A stretch of DNA of 64,000 nt, taken from the NCBI GenBank assembly GCA_021324305.1, contig JAJPJI010000037.1:62001-126000 (forward strand), in the 5' to 3' direction. The notes under the pieces are model-generated. The model made no database searches. It worked only from the letters and a program-made list of their open reading frames with translations, and had not been told where the DNA came from. A program made the translations under genes and the position numbers. This document shows positions 47,385-57,983 of this stretch, piece after piece. This stretch comes from Gammaproteobacteria bacterium. GTDB taxonomy: Bacteria > Pseudomonadota > Gammaproteobacteria > DSM-16500. Within the stretch, counting starts at the first letter, position 1. Each line of letters begins with the position of its first letter.

Positions 47385-48826
47385 TGTGTTCTTGTTCCAC
47401 CCACTGTTAATTCATCCACTCTCAGAGTCGGCTGCCCTACTCCCACCGGAACGCTTTGTCCATCCTTGCCGCAAACGCCTACGCCTGTATCCAGCTTGAG
47501 ATCATTTCCTACCATTGACACTTTTGTCAGTACATCTGGACCATTGCCTATCAGTGTCGCGCCTTTGACGGGCGCTCCGATCTTGCCGTTTTCAATAATG
47601 TAGGCTTCACTGGCAGAAAAAACGAACTTGCCCGATGTGATATCCACCTGTCCGCCGCCAAAGTTAACGGCGTATATTCCCTTTTTGACAGAAGCAATGA
47701 TTTCATCGGGTGTTGACTTGCCTGGCAGCATATAAGTGTTAGTCATGCGTGGAATAGTCAAATGAGCATAGGATTCGCGACGTCCATTACCGGTGGATTC
47801 TACTCCCATCAATCTCGCATTGCGCTTGTCCATCATATAACTGCGCAAAAAGCCATTCTCGATGAGCACATTATTTTGTGTCGGAGTACCTTCATCATCA
47901 ACATTCAATGAACCGCGACGGCCAGGCAAGGTTCCGTTATCAACCACCGTACATAAATCGCTTGCCACACGCTGCCCCATACGCCCACTATATGCAGATA
48001 TCCCCTTGCGGTTAAAATCCCCTTCAAGCCCGTGTCCGACAGCTTCGTGAAGCAGCACCCCTGGCCAGCCAGCGCCTAATACGACAGTCATTGGTCCAGC
48101 CGGCGCATCCACAGCTTCCAGATTCACAACAGCCTGGCGCAATGCTTCATCTGCATACTGGTAAACAACATCACCGGCAAGCAGCTCGTGGTAATCATAC
48201 CTGCCACCGCCGCCAGCGTATCCCGACTCACGCCGCCCATTTTGTTCAAGCACCAGACTGATATTAAAACGAACCAGCGGACGAACATCCGCAGCCAGAT
48301 GGCCGTCACTTGCCATCACCAAAATGGTTTCATATTCACCAGCAAGACTGATATTCACCTGTGCAATACGCGCGTCTTTTTTCCGGATATAAGCATCTAC
48401 GCGCTGCAAGAGAGCAACCTTGTCTGTTTCAGAAAGAGAATGCAAAGGGTTGACTGGCTGGTAAAGGTTATGCCCAGGAAGCTTGTGCCACGCCTGCACA
48501 GTCTGCTCATCGCCCTGCTTGACAATACTCCGCGCTGCTTGCGCCGCCTGCTGTAACGCTGGCATGACAATATCATCCGCATAGGCAAACCCCGTTTTTT
48601 CGCCGCTGATCGCCCTTACGCCAACACCACGGTCGATATCAAAACTCCCGCCTTTGATGATGCCGTTCTCCAGCACCCAGGATTCAGAATATGTTGATTG
48701 AAAATAGAGATCCGCATAATCAACATTTTTACCTGCCAATTTATGTATAACATGATGGAGTTGATTATCGGTCAAACCACCCGGATCCAGTAAATCATGA
48801 CGAACTATCTCAAGAACATCGGTCAT
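47381..48826 (-). CDS. tldD: Metalloprotease TldD
   Basis: A 481-residue protein, the exact E. coli length when started at ATG 48826. Seen: zinc motif [11 protein letters not shown] (HExxxH), [26 protein letters not shown] (partial), and [14 protein letters not shown]. Catalytic subunit of TldDE. The frame extends 32 residues upstream but without homology. Confidence 0.95.
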   Translation of the reverse strand: MTDVLEIVRHDLLDPGGLTDNQLHHVIHKLAGKNVDYADLYFQSTYSESWVLENGIIKGGSFDIDRGVGVRAISGEKTGFAYADDIVMPALQQAAQAARSIVKQGDEQTVQAWHKLPGHNLYQPVNPLHSLSETDKVALLQRVDAYIRKKDARIAQVNISLAGEYETILVMASDGHLAADVRPLVRFNISLVLEQNGRRESGYAGGGGRYDYHELLAGDVVYQYADEALRQAVVNLEAVDAPAGPMTVVLGAGWPGVLLHEAVGHGLEGDFNRKGISAYSGRMGQRVASDLCTVVDNGTLPGRRGSLNVDDEGTPTQNNVLIENGFLRSYMMDKRNARLMGVESTGNGRRESYAHLTIPRMTNTYMLPGKSTPDEIIASVKKGIYAVNFGGGQVDITSGKFVFSASEAYIIENGKIGAPVKGATLIGNGPDVLTKVSMVGNDLKLDTGVGVCGKDGQSVPVGVGQPTLRVDELTVGGTRTQ

Positions 48827-48957
48827 AGCGCCGCCTGTGCATTTTATATGAATGAAGCTGATTTTATCGACATCCCGGTTAAATGTCAGCAAGGAGCGAG
48901 GTGATCTTTCTTTCCGTGACACAAGTCAGTCATCATTTTCCGAGAAAAATGCACGGC

Positions 48958-51900
48958 TTATGCCCTGCTCTGGTTTTCAAGCAAATTTGGCACATCCAGC
49001 ATTGGCAATTGGTTATCCTGATTGCGCAAAATAATCTCCTGTTGTGGATAAGGCGGCTTGATGCCGTGCGAGGCAAACGTATCCCATATATTCATCAGCA
49101 CTGTTGATATCACGCTGGTTCTTGATTTGACCTGACGGATGTTGACGAAATATCGAATTTCAAAATCCATGAGCGTCTCGCTCATGTCTTTCAAAAATAC
49201 TTCCGGCACAGGCTCTTTCAAAACATCCTTATGATTGTTGAGAACATTCTGAATGATGACTTTTACCTCATGCGGGTTATCATAACGGCTGATTTTAATA
49301 TGGAGGACACTGCGAACGATGTTATCTCTGGCAGTCCAGTTGGTGAAAGATTTATTGAAAATTTCAGTGTTCGGGACAACAAGTTCCATATAATCCCAGG
49401 TTCTGACCGTCACCGCGCGGCTGCCAATATGCGTGACTTCGCCTTCGATGCCGCTAATATTGACAATGTCACCTACGCGCAACGGACGCTCAATCAGAAT
49501 CAGGAATCCACAGGCGAAATTATTGGCGAGATCCCTGAGACCCAAACCAACGCCGAAGGCAAACGCAGCAGCAACGGCAGCGAGCGCCTGCAAATTAATC
49601 CCGAGAACCCGCAGACAGATGAAAACACCCAGGACAATTACTGTGTATTGACTGAGGATTGCAATACTGTTTCTTATGCCCATGTCCTTGGTGCGCGACA
49701 ATAACGCCCGGTAAACAAATTCACGTATCCATTTCGCCGTCCAAAAAAATACCGATATAACAACGAACAACTCAATTATGCTAAGCGGTGTGATCGTGGT
49801 GTTCAAAATGCTGGCGAGCTGATAATGCAGCAGCCGCATCAATCTTTCAACGATAGGTGATTGCTTGTCCCATCCATACAACAGGAATAACACAGCCCAG
49901 GCAACCAGAAACAGGGTAATACGCAATACCTTGTCAATCGGCTTCAAGAAGGCTTCTGTCCATAACCAGCCGTTATGCACATATTGAATCATCAGGCGGG
50001 AAAGCTGTTCCATGGCATCCGACAGCAAACCGCGCAAGATCAGATAACCAATCAACACAACCAGAAACAGACCCTCATACCAGGATACCGTCATGATCAG
50101 ATTTACAAATCCGAACACACCGATGACTGAATTTCCGAACATAAGAATGGGCACCAGAATTCCAATGAGGCGAATGCTCTTCTGTAAATAGGGATGCCGT
50201 GTTTCCATATGTGAGAGAATCAGATTGGGGACCACATCCCATGAACGCAACAACAACAGCGATACAACCATAAGCAGTAATAAAAACAGACGGTCGCACA
50301 ATGTTTTTAATTCATAAATCAATGGCAGCTGATGAACAAAAACAGTCAGTGCCGTGATAACTCCGCCAATGAGGATTATCCATTTCAATCGTCGATACAG
50401 TTTCACGTCCACACCAGCAGAATCATGAATTGTTTCAAGCAGGCATACCCTGGCGACTATCGTAATACTCTTGAATACAAGCCAGACCAGGTACAAATAG
50501 ACAATCACAATGTATTTCTGCGCGGGGATTCCGAAGAAACACATGATGCCGATGAAATTGGCTATCAGGGCAATATCCAGGTAATTACGCTTTAGCCATT
50601 GCAAACTCAGCCATTTTGAATTGAGTTTACCGTTCCACTTGGACGGACGCGTCAAAACGCGGTTCAGGATTTTTCTGAGGAAAAAGAAGCAGAATATCAG
50701 CATTGACTCAGCGATCACGAAGAGACTCCAGCCCGGAAAACTCGTGGATTCAAATCCTTTGACAAGAGAATTGCTCAGGCTCTTGCCAATCTGAAATGTC
50801 AGCGCCGGCACCAGTAACATTTCCTTGCCAAGGTCCAGTAATGTCTTTAACCCGAACGTTGGAAAACCCTGGCGCGCCGATAACTCGGTTTGCAGGGCAT
50901 GATCCAGTGTGACACGAAACTCGGATAAATTCTTGTCCAGCCCGGCCAGATCAACATCCGACGCTTTGAGATCTTCCATCAACGACGCCAGCTTTTTGAT
51001 ATATGGCTGGAATTCGGTTTCTTTACCCTTGCGGGCAGAGAGATATGAAATATGTTTTTCCAGGATACCAATTCGTGATTTCAACACGGTATCAAGCCGA
51101 TCAATCTGTTTGTTGAGCGCCTGAACCTGGTCTCCAATTTCATTAAGAACACTGATTGAATTACTTCTCATGACAGCAAGCTTCATTTGCTGTATTTGAT
51201 CATCATATCGCGCTATCAGGGATTCAACATAAGCGTAATTGGCATTCTCGTTGGCATAATAAATATCCCGTTCGACTGCCGAGTAAGCCAGCCGGTCTTT
51301 CGCAGGGTCGATTTTCGCCAGCTTTGCATAATAGACATTTAATTGCTTCAGCCAGTAATTCTGCTGCTCCTGGTAAGCAAGCTCATCCTTGACCTGTTCC
51401 TGTTTGATATTCAGCAAATTGCGTGACTTCAGGAGAGTATTGATATGATTGTGATAATCTTTCTTGAAAGTCAAAATGGAATTTGCCACTCCCTGCAAAG
51501 TTTGCAGATATTTCAGCCTGTCCTTTTCCAGTTTCAAAAGTTTTTGCTGGTAATCCAGGTCTGTGCGCAGCTCTTCCGGGTTGACGATTTCCTCACTCGC
51601 GGCTTTCAGACCGAATATTCCAAGCACATTCAGCTGATTTTCAATTTCCTGGACACTCTTTTCCAGCCAGACAATTGTTTGCTGTGTATCTGTCAATTCG
51701 ATATTAATACTGTCGAGATTCGACTTTGCGACTGATATATCCAGCGCAGCCTTGTCAAGCAGACGCTTGCTCGCTCTTTCTACGGTCACCCCGGTGATCT
51801 GTTTGTCATTCCGCTGTTGTAAATCGCTCAGCTCTTGCTGACTTTGTACGAGACGATTTTTCAACAAGCTGATTTGCTGGGTAACCAGCTGTATTCGGTC

Positions 51901-52032
51901 AATTGTGACTTGTTCATCAAGGCGCACCTGTTTGGCATGCACCGGGAATGCTGTCATGCAAACGACAATGACCACTGTCAGCATTGCCCAGTATTTCAGG
52001 AATGCATCCCTAATCGGCAGTGACGTGTGCAT
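48958..52032 (-). CDS. MscK/KefA-type mechanosensitive channel
   Basis: A 1024-residue inner-membrane channel. Seen: a signal peptide (1 to about 33, VHA|KQ), a periplasmic coiled-coil domain of about 400 residues, about eleven hydrophobic segments, and a C-terminal MscS core with pore helix AAAFAFGVGLGLRDLANNF, then the cytoplasmic beta domain (IERPLRVGDIVNISGIEGEV). Role: relief of hypo-osmotic stress. It overlaps the ampG end by 23 bases. Could equally be called YbdG/YjeP (MscM)-like; subfamily uncertain. Confidence 0.88.
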   Translation of the reverse strand: MHTSLPIRDAFLKYWAMLTVVIVVCMTAFPVHAKQVRLDEQVTIDRIQLVTQQISLLKNRLVQSQQELSDLQQRNDKQITGVTVERASKRLLDKAALDISVAKSNLDSINIELTDTQQTIVWLEKSVQEIENQLNVLGIFGLKAASEEIVNPEELRTDLDYQQKLLKLEKDRLKYLQTLQGVANSILTFKKDYHNHINTLLKSRNLLNIKQEQVKDELAYQEQQNYWLKQLNVYYAKLAKIDPAKDRLAYSAVERDIYYANENANYAYVESLIARYDDQIQQMKLAVMRSNSISVLNEIGDQVQALNKQIDRLDTVLKSRIGILEKHISYLSARKGKETEFQPYIKKLASLMEDLKASDVDLAGLDKNLSEFRVTLDHALQTELSARQGFPTFGLKTLLDLGKEMLLVPALTFQIGKSLSNSLVKGFESTSFPGWSLFVIAESMLIFCFFFLRKILNRVLTRPSKWNGKLNSKWLSLQWLKRNYLDIALIANFIGIMCFFGIPAQKYIVIVYLYLVWLVFKSITIVARVCLLETIHDSAGVDVKLYRRLKWIILIGGVITALTVFVHQLPLIYELKTLCDRLFLLLLMVVSLLLLRSWDVVPNLILSHMETRHPYLQKSIRLIGILVPILMFGNSVIGVFGFVNLIMTVSWYEGLFLVVLIGYLILRGLLSDAMEQLSRLMIQYVHNGWLWTEAFLKPIDKVLRITLFLVAWAVLFLLYGWDKQSPIVERLMRLLHYQLASILNTTITPLSIIELFVVISVFFWTAKWIREFVYRALLSRTKDMGIRNSIAILSQYTVIVLGVFICLRVLGINLQALAAVAAAFAFGVGLGLRDLANNFACGFLILIERPLRVGDIVNISGIEGEVTHIGSRAVTVRTWDYMELVVPNTEIFNKSFTNWTARDNIVRSVLHIKISRYDNPHEVKVIIQNVLNNHKDVLKEPVPEVFLKDMSETLMDFEIRYFVNIRQVKSRTSVISTVLMNIWDTFASHGIKPPYPQQEIILRNQDNQLPMLDVPNLLENQSRA

Positions 52033-53254
52033 GATCTGATACCTCGTCTTTCAACAATGTCAGTAAGACAATACCTGGAAAGCAAAGAACAAATGACCAT
52101 AGGTAGTACTGAATCCAGCCCAAATTTTCCACCATCAATGCCGCGACAGGCCCTAAAAACACCCTGCCTAACGAGGCGGCAGCTGACAGCAAGGCAAACT
52201 GGCTCGCTGTGTACCGGTGATCACACTGGGACATCATAAACGCCAGCAGTGCCGCCGTGCTCAATCCACTACAGAAATTTTCGATAAATACTGATACCGC
52301 CATTAACGTAAAGTTTTTGCCGACACAGGCAAGCAAGGCAAATACCAGATTGGAAAATGCTTGTGCGAGTCCAAACAATAATAATGCACGATATAAATTC
52401 CAGCGCGTCAGGATAATACCGCCAATAAATCCGCCCAGTATCATGGCGATAAAGCTGACCACTTTGTACGCCAATCCGACTTCGGTCAATGTAAATCCAA
52501 GTCCATGCAGCAGAAAATTAGTAATCAGAGAGAGCGCGAGAGCATCACCGAACTTGTAAAAGATAATAAAAAAGATCATCACGATGATTTTGTCCCGCTG
52601 GATGATATCCCGCAATGCTTCCTTCGTAGTCTGATACAAATTATGCGCTGATGTTTGTATCTCACGCGCACGCGGCGCCATGAAAGTTGGAATCATGGTT
52701 AGCAGCATGAGCAAAGCCATGAACTCGTAAGTCATTTTCCAGCCGAAATAATCGGCGAATATCAAGGCCACCCCTCCTGATACAAGCAGCGCAACACGAT
52801 AGGCGAATACTGTATAGGCAGCACCGAGCCCGCGTTCTTCCGGAGGCAGCACATCAGTCGTGTAGGCATTAATAGAGATATCCTGAGATGCGGAAAAAAA
52901 TGCGATCACGAGCGCGACCATGCCTATCATTCCTGCCTGGCTGGCGGGATTCATTGTGGCAAGCAGCACAAGCGTCAACACCAGTCCCAGCTGCATAAGC
53001 AATATCCAGCTCTTGCGTTTTCCTAATCTGGATAATCCATAATGATCCATGAGCGGTGCCCACAGAAATTTGAACGTGTAGGGTATACCGAGCAGTGTAA
53101 GCGCACCAATGGTCTTGAGATTAACATGCGCTTCAGTAAACCACGCCTGTAGGGTTGTACCCGTTAATGATAATGGCAATCCTGATGAAAAACCAAGAAC
53201 CAATATTGCTAACAGCCGATTATTAATCAGCATCCTGGCGGTTGAAGTTGACAT
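52010..53254 (-). CDS. ampG: AmpG-type muropeptide permease (MFS)
   Basis: A 414-residue MFS transporter with twelve helices. Seen: LVLGFSSGLPLSLTGTTLQAWF, KFLWAPLMDHYGL and SASQDISINAYTTDVL, diagnostic of AmpG. It imports GlcNAc-anhydroMurNAc peptides for peptidoglycan recycling. The MupP-like phosphatase at 21760 could act in the same pathway. Confidence 0.93.
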   Translation of the reverse strand: MSTSTARMLINNRLLAILVLGFSSGLPLSLTGTTLQAWFTEAHVNLKTIGALTLLGIPYTFKFLWAPLMDHYGLSRLGKRKSWILLMQLGLVLTLVLLATMNPASQAGMIGMVALVIAFFSASQDISINAYTTDVLPPEERGLGAAYTVFAYRVALLVSGGVALIFADYFGWKMTYEFMALLMLLTMIPTFMAPRAREIQTSAHNLYQTTKEALRDIIQRDKIIVMIFFIIFYKFGDALALSLITNFLLHGLGFTLTEVGLAYKVVSFIAMILGGFIGGIILTRWNLYRALLLFGLAQAFSNLVFALLACVGKNFTLMAVSVFIENFCSGLSTAALLAFMMSQCDHRYTASQFALLSAAASLGRVFLGPVAALMVENLGWIQYYLWSFVLCFPGIVLLTLLKDEVSDHAHVTAD

Positions 53255-53543
53255 AGATTAAGCATCGCAGGTTAAATGCAAAGTGGTTTAAATTTTATCA
53301 CTAATAACCTGATTTTGATAGTAATGTTTGAATAAATATGATCGGATAGCACAAATCCATCACAGTGACTAGGTAAAAACCCTAAATAGGAAATACTCCA
53401 ATTATCCAGTAACATGGAAAGACTATTTCCTTCATTACGACATTTTCCCTGCGATTCTTGCAGGAATTTTTGCCAAAAAAGTAGGAAGAATAGTATCAAG
53501 GATAGCAAGGGATTCATGTTTATCATATCGGAGGCGCAGGATC

Positions 53544-54020
53544 ATGAAGCAATTACTTATTAAAGCCGCTATTATGGCTGCAAGCATTGGTTTAGTTGTC
53601 AGCTGTTCATCAGCAAACACCCAAAATGAAAATACCACCATTGGTGCCGTCACGGGCGCCGTCGTTGGCGGCGTTGCCGGCAGTGCAATTGGTGCTGGCA
53701 CGGGACAAGTTGTCGCCATCGGAGCAGGCGCTATCGCAGGTGCCCTGATCGGCGGTTACATCGGTCATTCAATGGATCATTCAGATAACGTTCAAGCCAG
53801 CTATGCTCTAGAGCATAATGCGCCAATGAAACCAACTCATTGGAAAAACAAAAAAACCGGCGCTCATTACACAATGATCCCAACCAGCAAGCATATGGCC
53901 ATGAATGGCAATTCAGACTGCCGCACCTATCGTACTGTCGCCTGGATTAAAGGTAAAAAACAGACAGTTACCGGTACCGCCTGCCGTCAAGCAGATGGAA
54001 CATGGCAATCACTCAGCTAG
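53544..54020 (+). CDS. Glycine-zipper outer-membrane lipoprotein (17 kDa surface antigen-like)
   Basis: A 158-residue lipoprotein. Seen: lipobox VVSC (Cys about 21), a glycine-zipper double helix (about 33-75) with repeated GxxxG patterns, and a C-terminal CRTYRTVAWIKGKKQTVTG...C domain with paired cysteines, as in rickettsial 17 kDa antigens and SlyB-like proteins. Role: probably envelope integrity. The 289-base region upstream holds no gene; only a weak five-base-pair hairpin with a T-run (53448-53471) and a poor promoter-like TTGCCA/TAGTAT. Confidence 0.8.
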   Translation: MKQLLIKAAIMAASIGLVVSCSSANTQNENTTIGAVTGAVVGGVAGSAIGAGTGQVVAIGAGAIAGALIGGYIGHSMDHSDNVQASYALEHNAPMKPTHWKNKKTGAHYTMIPTSKHMAMNGNSDCRTYRTVAWIKGKKQTVTGTACRQADGTWQSLS

Positions 54021-54231
54021 ACAGCGTTTCTCCACCCTTGAAATCAGCGCCTCATGGAACTCCCGGGCGCTGATTTTTTTATCCGGAATCGGCAAAATCC
54101 GCCTGCAACCTGCGTCAACCATCATATAAAATAGTATCAATACAGAAGCACAAGCCATAAAATATATTCACACTACACTTCTAGATATGAATTTTGATCC
54201 AAAAACATAAATCACAATTGAGGATTGATGA

Positions 54232-55608
54232 ATGACAATCAGTGTTTTCAACCTATTTTCTATTGGAATTGGGCCCTCAAGTTCGCATACCGTAGGCCCC
54301 ATGAAAGCTGCAAAAGCTTTTGTTCTGCGTTTAATGGATCAGAATCTGTTACCTCAGACGGCACGTGTAAAAGTCGAATTATTTGGTTCGCTCGCTTTTA
54401 CCGGAAAAGGTCATGGCACTGACAACGCCATATTGTCCGGCCTGGAAGGAAACGCTCCGGATACAGTTGATCCTGACAGCATAAGACCGCGCGTCAAGGA
54501 CATCATTGAGGCTAAAAATCTAAAGTTAAATGGCAGTCAAGACATTCATTTTGACTATCTGGCAGACTTTATTTTTAATTACAAGGATCTTCTTCCTGCT
54601 CATACTAATGGTATGCGCTTCAGTGCATATAACACCAATCAGCAGGAAATCAGCTCAAGAGTCTATTACTCAATCGGCGGCGGATTCATACTCGATGAAG
54701 ATGAGGCTTCTCACCCCCATGGCGATGATACATCCGATGCTCCTTATCCATTCGCTACCGCAAAATCCCTGCTTGAATTATGCGAAAAAAATCATTTTGC
54801 CATAAAAGACCTGATGCTGGCGAACGAATGCAGCCTCCGGCCCGAATCAGAAGTGAAAGCACGCTTGCTTCTCATTGCTGAAATCATGCACGAATGCATT
54901 GAGAAAGGCTGCCACAGCCCGGGGATTCTCCCTGGTGGTCTTGATATCAAACGACGTGCACCTGGTCTATATCAAAAACTGCTGGCAAAAGGCAAACCCA
55001 AATCTTACGAACATATGGACAGCATGGAATGGTTAAATCTGTATGCGATCGCTGTAAATGAGGAAAATGCTGCAGGCGGCAGAGTTGTAACTGCGCCGAC
55101 GAATGGCGCTGCCGGCATCATTCCTGCCGTATTGCACTATTACCTCACCTTCTACCCTCAGGCAAAAAAGGAAGACGCCATAGACTTTTTATTGACAGCC
55201 TGCGCAATCGGGATTCTTTATAAAAAAGGCGCTTCCATTTCTGGCGCAGAAGTAGGCTGCCAGGGCGAAGTCGGCGTTGCCTGCTCCATGGCTGCCGGTG
55301 CCTTGACTGCCGTATTGGGCGGCTCCTTGTACCAGATAGAAAACGCTGCTGAAATCGCCATGGAGCACCACCTCGGCATGACATGCGACCCGATCAATGG
55401 CCTTGTGCAAATTCCATGTATTGAACGCAATGCCATGGGTGCAGTCAAGGCTGTTAACGCGACACGTTTAGCTCTTCTGGGCGATGGCCATCATTATGTT
55501 TCATTAGACAAGGTGATCGCGACAATGAAACAAACCGGCAAAGACATGATGACAATTTATAAGGAAACTTCTCAAGGTGGTCTCGCAGCCAATCTTCCTG
55601 AGTGTTAA
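54232..55608 (+). CDS. sdaA: L-serine ammonia-lyase
   Basis: A 458-residue single-chain enzyme with fused beta and alpha domains. Seen: [15 protein letters not shown] (10-24), the alpha-domain [19 protein letters not shown], and cysteines in [14 protein letters not shown] and HLGMTCDPI that hold the Fe-S cluster. Reaction: serine to pyruvate and ammonia. GAGGATTG precedes the ATG. With a serine synthesis gene (serC) also in the window, serine appears to be an important node. Confidence 0.95.
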   Translation: MTISVFNLFSIGIGPSSSHTVGPMKAAKAFVLRLMDQNLLPQTARVKVELFGSLAFTGKGHGTDNAILSGLEGNAPDTVDPDSIRPRVKDIIEAKNLKLNGSQDIHFDYLADFIFNYKDLLPAHTNGMRFSAYNTNQQEISSRVYYSIGGGFILDEDEASHPHGDDTSDAPYPFATAKSLLELCEKNHFAIKDLMLANECSLRPESEVKARLLLIAEIMHECIEKGCHSPGILPGGLDIKRRAPGLYQKLLAKGKPKSYEHMDSMEWLNLYAIAVNEENAAGGRVVTAPTNGAAGIIPAVLHYYLTFYPQAKKEDAIDFLLTACAIGILYKKGASISGAEVGCQGEVGVACSMAAGALTAVLGGSLYQIENAAEIAMEHHLGMTCDPINGLVQIPCIERNAMGAVKAVNATRLALLGDGHHYVSLDKVIATMKQTGKDMMTIYKETSQGGLAANLPEC

Positions 55609-55620
55609 TTAACCAAAAGC

Positions 55621-55652
55621 AGCCAAAATGTTCTTCATGGAACATTTTGGCT
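55621..55652. terminator. Bidirectional terminator between sdaA and pssA
   Basis: A perfect thirteen-base-pair stem (AGCCAAAATGTTC/GAACATTTTGGCT) with a six-base loop. It lies 12 bases past sdaA and just past the convergent pssA end. T-rich sequence follows on both strands (CTTTTGG on minus, TCTTTTT 8 bases away on plus). Confidence 0.8.
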
Positions 55653-55657
55653 AATAA

Positions 55658-56440
55658 TTATCTTTTTGGGCTTTTATTATCCAACTGTCTCTGTCGGCGC
55701 ATTTTGCGCAACTGCCACAATGTCAAAAGCGGGCCAGAAACGATATAGCACACCAGCAACCCAAACAGCATTTCTGGCGGCTCGAGAGCAATGGCAGCAA
55801 TAATGAAAACGGCTACCACAACGGTAAAAAATGGAACCTTGCCTTTAAAATCAACAGACTTGAAACTTGAATAGCGGACCGCGCTTACCATCAGCGCGGC
55901 AAGCAGCACTGCCAGCAAACCAAGGGGAACGGCAATCGTTGCCCCTGTTATTTCATATCCCGCACCCATCCAGATGATACTTGCAACCAGCCCCGCAGCA
56001 GATGGACAAGGCAGTCCCTGAAAATACAGCTTGTCGGTTACCTGGGTATTGAATCTGGCGAGACGCAGTGCGGTTGCCGCCGTGTATAAGAATGCAGCAA
56101 GCCACCCCACCTTGCCCAGATGTGATAACGACCAGCTGTACATGACTAATGCCGGAGCGATGCCAAATGCCGCCATATCTGACAAGCTGTCATACTGGGC
56201 GCCAAATGGAGTCTGGGTATTGGTTAGCCGCGCGACTCTTCCATCCAGACCATCAGCAATCATTGCAACGAATATCGCAATAGCTGCTGTTTCAAAATGA
56301 CCTTTCATCGCTGCAACAATTGAATAAAAACCAGCAAACAAGGCTGCGGTGGTTAGTATATTTGGCAGCAGATAAATTCCTCGCTGATGCACTTTTTCCA
56401 ATTGCTCTTCCACATCCAACTTTTCCTGCTCAAAATTCAT
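55658..56440 (-). CDS. pssA: CDP-diacylglycerol-serine O-phosphatidyltransferase
   Basis: A 260-residue membrane enzyme. Seen: the CDP-alcohol phosphotransferase motif, with Asp63, Asp66, Gly67, Ala70, Arg71, Gly80, Asp84 and Asp88 all present, and about eight hydrophobic helices. Reaction: phosphatidylserine synthesis, precursor of phosphatidylethanolamine. This is the integral type II enzyme, not the E. coli peripheral type I form. GAGG precedes the ATG. Confidence 0.94.
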   Translation of the reverse strand: MNFEQEKLDVEEQLEKVHQRGIYLLPNILTTAALFAGFYSIVAAMKGHFETAAIAIFVAMIADGLDGRVARLTNTQTPFGAQYDSLSDMAAFGIAPALVMYSWSLSHLGKVGWLAAFLYTAATALRLARFNTQVTDKLYFQGLPCPSAAGLVASIIWMGAGYEITGATIAVPLGLLAVLLAALMVSAVRYSSFKSVDFKGKVPFFTVVVAVFIIAAIALEPPEMLFGLLVCYIVSGPLLTLWQLRKMRRQRQLDNKSPKR

Positions 56441-56547
56441 GACTACCTCGCTTCATTGTTTATATCCTGCACATTAACCATGTTTGTGCCTGGACCTGGA
56501 AGAAAGAACCGGGATCCTAACTCCAGGAACATCCCATCGCGTAAGTG

Positions 56548-57531
56548 TCAGCGGGACGACGCTGAACCAGACTCAAATGCTTTAACTATTGCTTCCAACT
56601 CTGGATCCAAAGGGGCTTCTACTGTAATACGCTGTCCCAGAGAAGGCAAAGTAAAATCAATAGTCCTCGCATGCAAGAACATGCGCTTTAATCCCAAGCT
56701 GCGTACCTGTTTGTTAAATTCAGGATCGCCGTATCTATCATCAGCAGCTATCGGGTGTCCTTGATGTTGAGCATGTACACGTATTTGATGGGTACGGCCT
56801 GTAAATAATTTAACCTCCATGAGTGACGCATCTCTCGCAAAGGATTTGATTGTTCTAAATACAGTCAGGGCCGACTTTCCTTCCCTGTCCACTTCAACTA
56901 CATGCTTGCCGCCGTCCTTGTAATCCTTATGCAAGGGAAGATCCACTCTCAACTCGGAATCCTTCCATTTTCCCATCGTTAACGCCCAATAAATTTTTGT
57001 CACTTTTCCTTCTCGCAATAGGGAATGCAATTCGCGCAATATGCGCTTTTTTTTGGCAAGCACAAGACATCCTGATGTTTCTGAATCGAGTCTGTGTGCC
57101 AGCTCCAGGTTAGGCAGCTTAGGATACATGTGTCTTAAGGCTTCAACTATTCCCACCCGTACCGTGCTGCCTGCATGAACAGACATCCCTGATGGTTTAT
57201 TTATGATCAATAAATTATCATCTTCGTATAATATCCTTCCCGCCAGCAATTTTGCTGTTTCTTTGCCAGGTGGAAGCTGTTTGGCCTTTTCTGCCAGATA
57301 AACAGGAGGCAACCTAATAATATCTCCCGCAACCAGTCGATAAGATGCAGCAATTCGCTTCTTATTTACTCTAACTTCGCCTTTCCGTAAGATTCGATAT
57401 ATCCTGGATTTGGGCATCCCCTTAAGCCGATTTATTAAAAAATTATCAATTCGCTGTCCGTCAAAATCAGCCGGCACAACAAAATGCTGAACACCCGATT
57501 TCTCTTTCGGAGCCTTGTCAAAATGACCCAT
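56548..57531 (-). CDS. rluC: 23S rRNA pseudouridine synthase RluC
   Basis: A 327-residue enzyme: S4 domain (GQRIDNFLINRLKGMPKSRI), then catalytic AHRLDSETSGCLVLAKK and LFTGRTHQIRVHAQ. It modifies uridines 955, 2504 and 2580 of 23S rRNA in E. coli. Divergent from rne, the enterobacterial arrangement, which supports RluC over RluD. Confidence 0.95.
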   Translation of the reverse strand: MGHFDKAPKEKSGVQHFVVPADFDGQRIDNFLINRLKGMPKSRIYRILRKGEVRVNKKRIAASYRLVAGDIIRLPPVYLAEKAKQLPPGKETAKLLAGRILYEDDNLLIINKPSGMSVHAGSTVRVGIVEALRHMYPKLPNLELAHRLDSETSGCLVLAKKKRILRELHSLLREGKVTKIYWALTMGKWKDSELRVDLPLHKDYKDGGKHVVEVDREGKSALTVFRTIKSFARDASLMEVKLFTGRTHQIRVHAQHQGHPIAADDRYGDPEFNKQVRSLGLKRMFLHARTIDFTLPSLGQRITVEAPLDPELEAIVKAFESGSASSR

Positions 57532-57553
57532 TCTGAACCGCCTTGGTTTTTAA

Positions 57554-57582
57554 TTGATATAAAATCAAGATATTGGTAATAT
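57554..57582 (+). promoter_or_regulatory. rne promoter
   Basis: TTGATA (57554-57559), an exact 17-base spacer, then TAATAT (57577-57582). It predicts a start near 57589 and a leader of about 395 bases. Confidence 0.65.
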
Positions 57583-57588
57583 TCATTT

Positions 57589-57983
57589 TAGCCTTAAGTG
57601 GCATATGCTGGCTGCTATTTTACAGCCATTGCGAATAAAGTTTAGAACTTTGTGAAATATAACCGTGTCTTATGGCACAGATGAAGAGAATCCAGTTTTT
57701 ATAGTTGGCGCCTTGAGCGATAAAGAGAGCGATGATTTCTTTCGGTTTGATGAAGCTGATCAAACTGACAATTATAAAGTGTTTTTGCAGGTTTTTTTCC
57801 AAAAACCGATTACTGGGGTGCTAACAAACCGACCGACTTGCACCATTCCAGTAATGAAGAGTCTGCCGATGAGTATTCGAGGCTCTGGTGTTGTGACAAG
57901 CAACAGCTTACCTGCTCTACTCTATAAAAGCGATTGTCTCTCATCCATGTGCAACATGGCACATAATTAATTTGGATGAAAAC
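57589..57983 (+). promoter_or_regulatory. Long 5' leader of rne, possible RNase E autoregulatory region
   Basis: This gene-free stretch of about 395 bases separates the promoter from the rne start. It contains AU-rich segments, a seven-base-pair hairpin GGTTTTT/AAAAACC (57790-57807) and a small CCATG/CATGG hairpin (57945-57959) just before the start. In E. coli, rne has a 361-base leader whose hairpins mediate autoregulation. A 101-residue frame inside it (57665-57970) has no family features and is rejected as a gene. Confidence 0.5.

Noticed and set aside
49231-49704. 157-residue plus-strand frame inside the MscK-type gene
   Set aside because: It lies entirely antisense to the conserved MscS core; a shadow frame.
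53448-53471. Short hairpin with a T-run before the glycine-zipper lipoprotein
   Set aside because: The stem is only five base pairs, and there is no plus-strand gene upstream for it to terminate.
57665-57970. 101-residue frame in the rne leader
   Set aside because: Composition is not protein-like, and its position matches a long regulatory leader.
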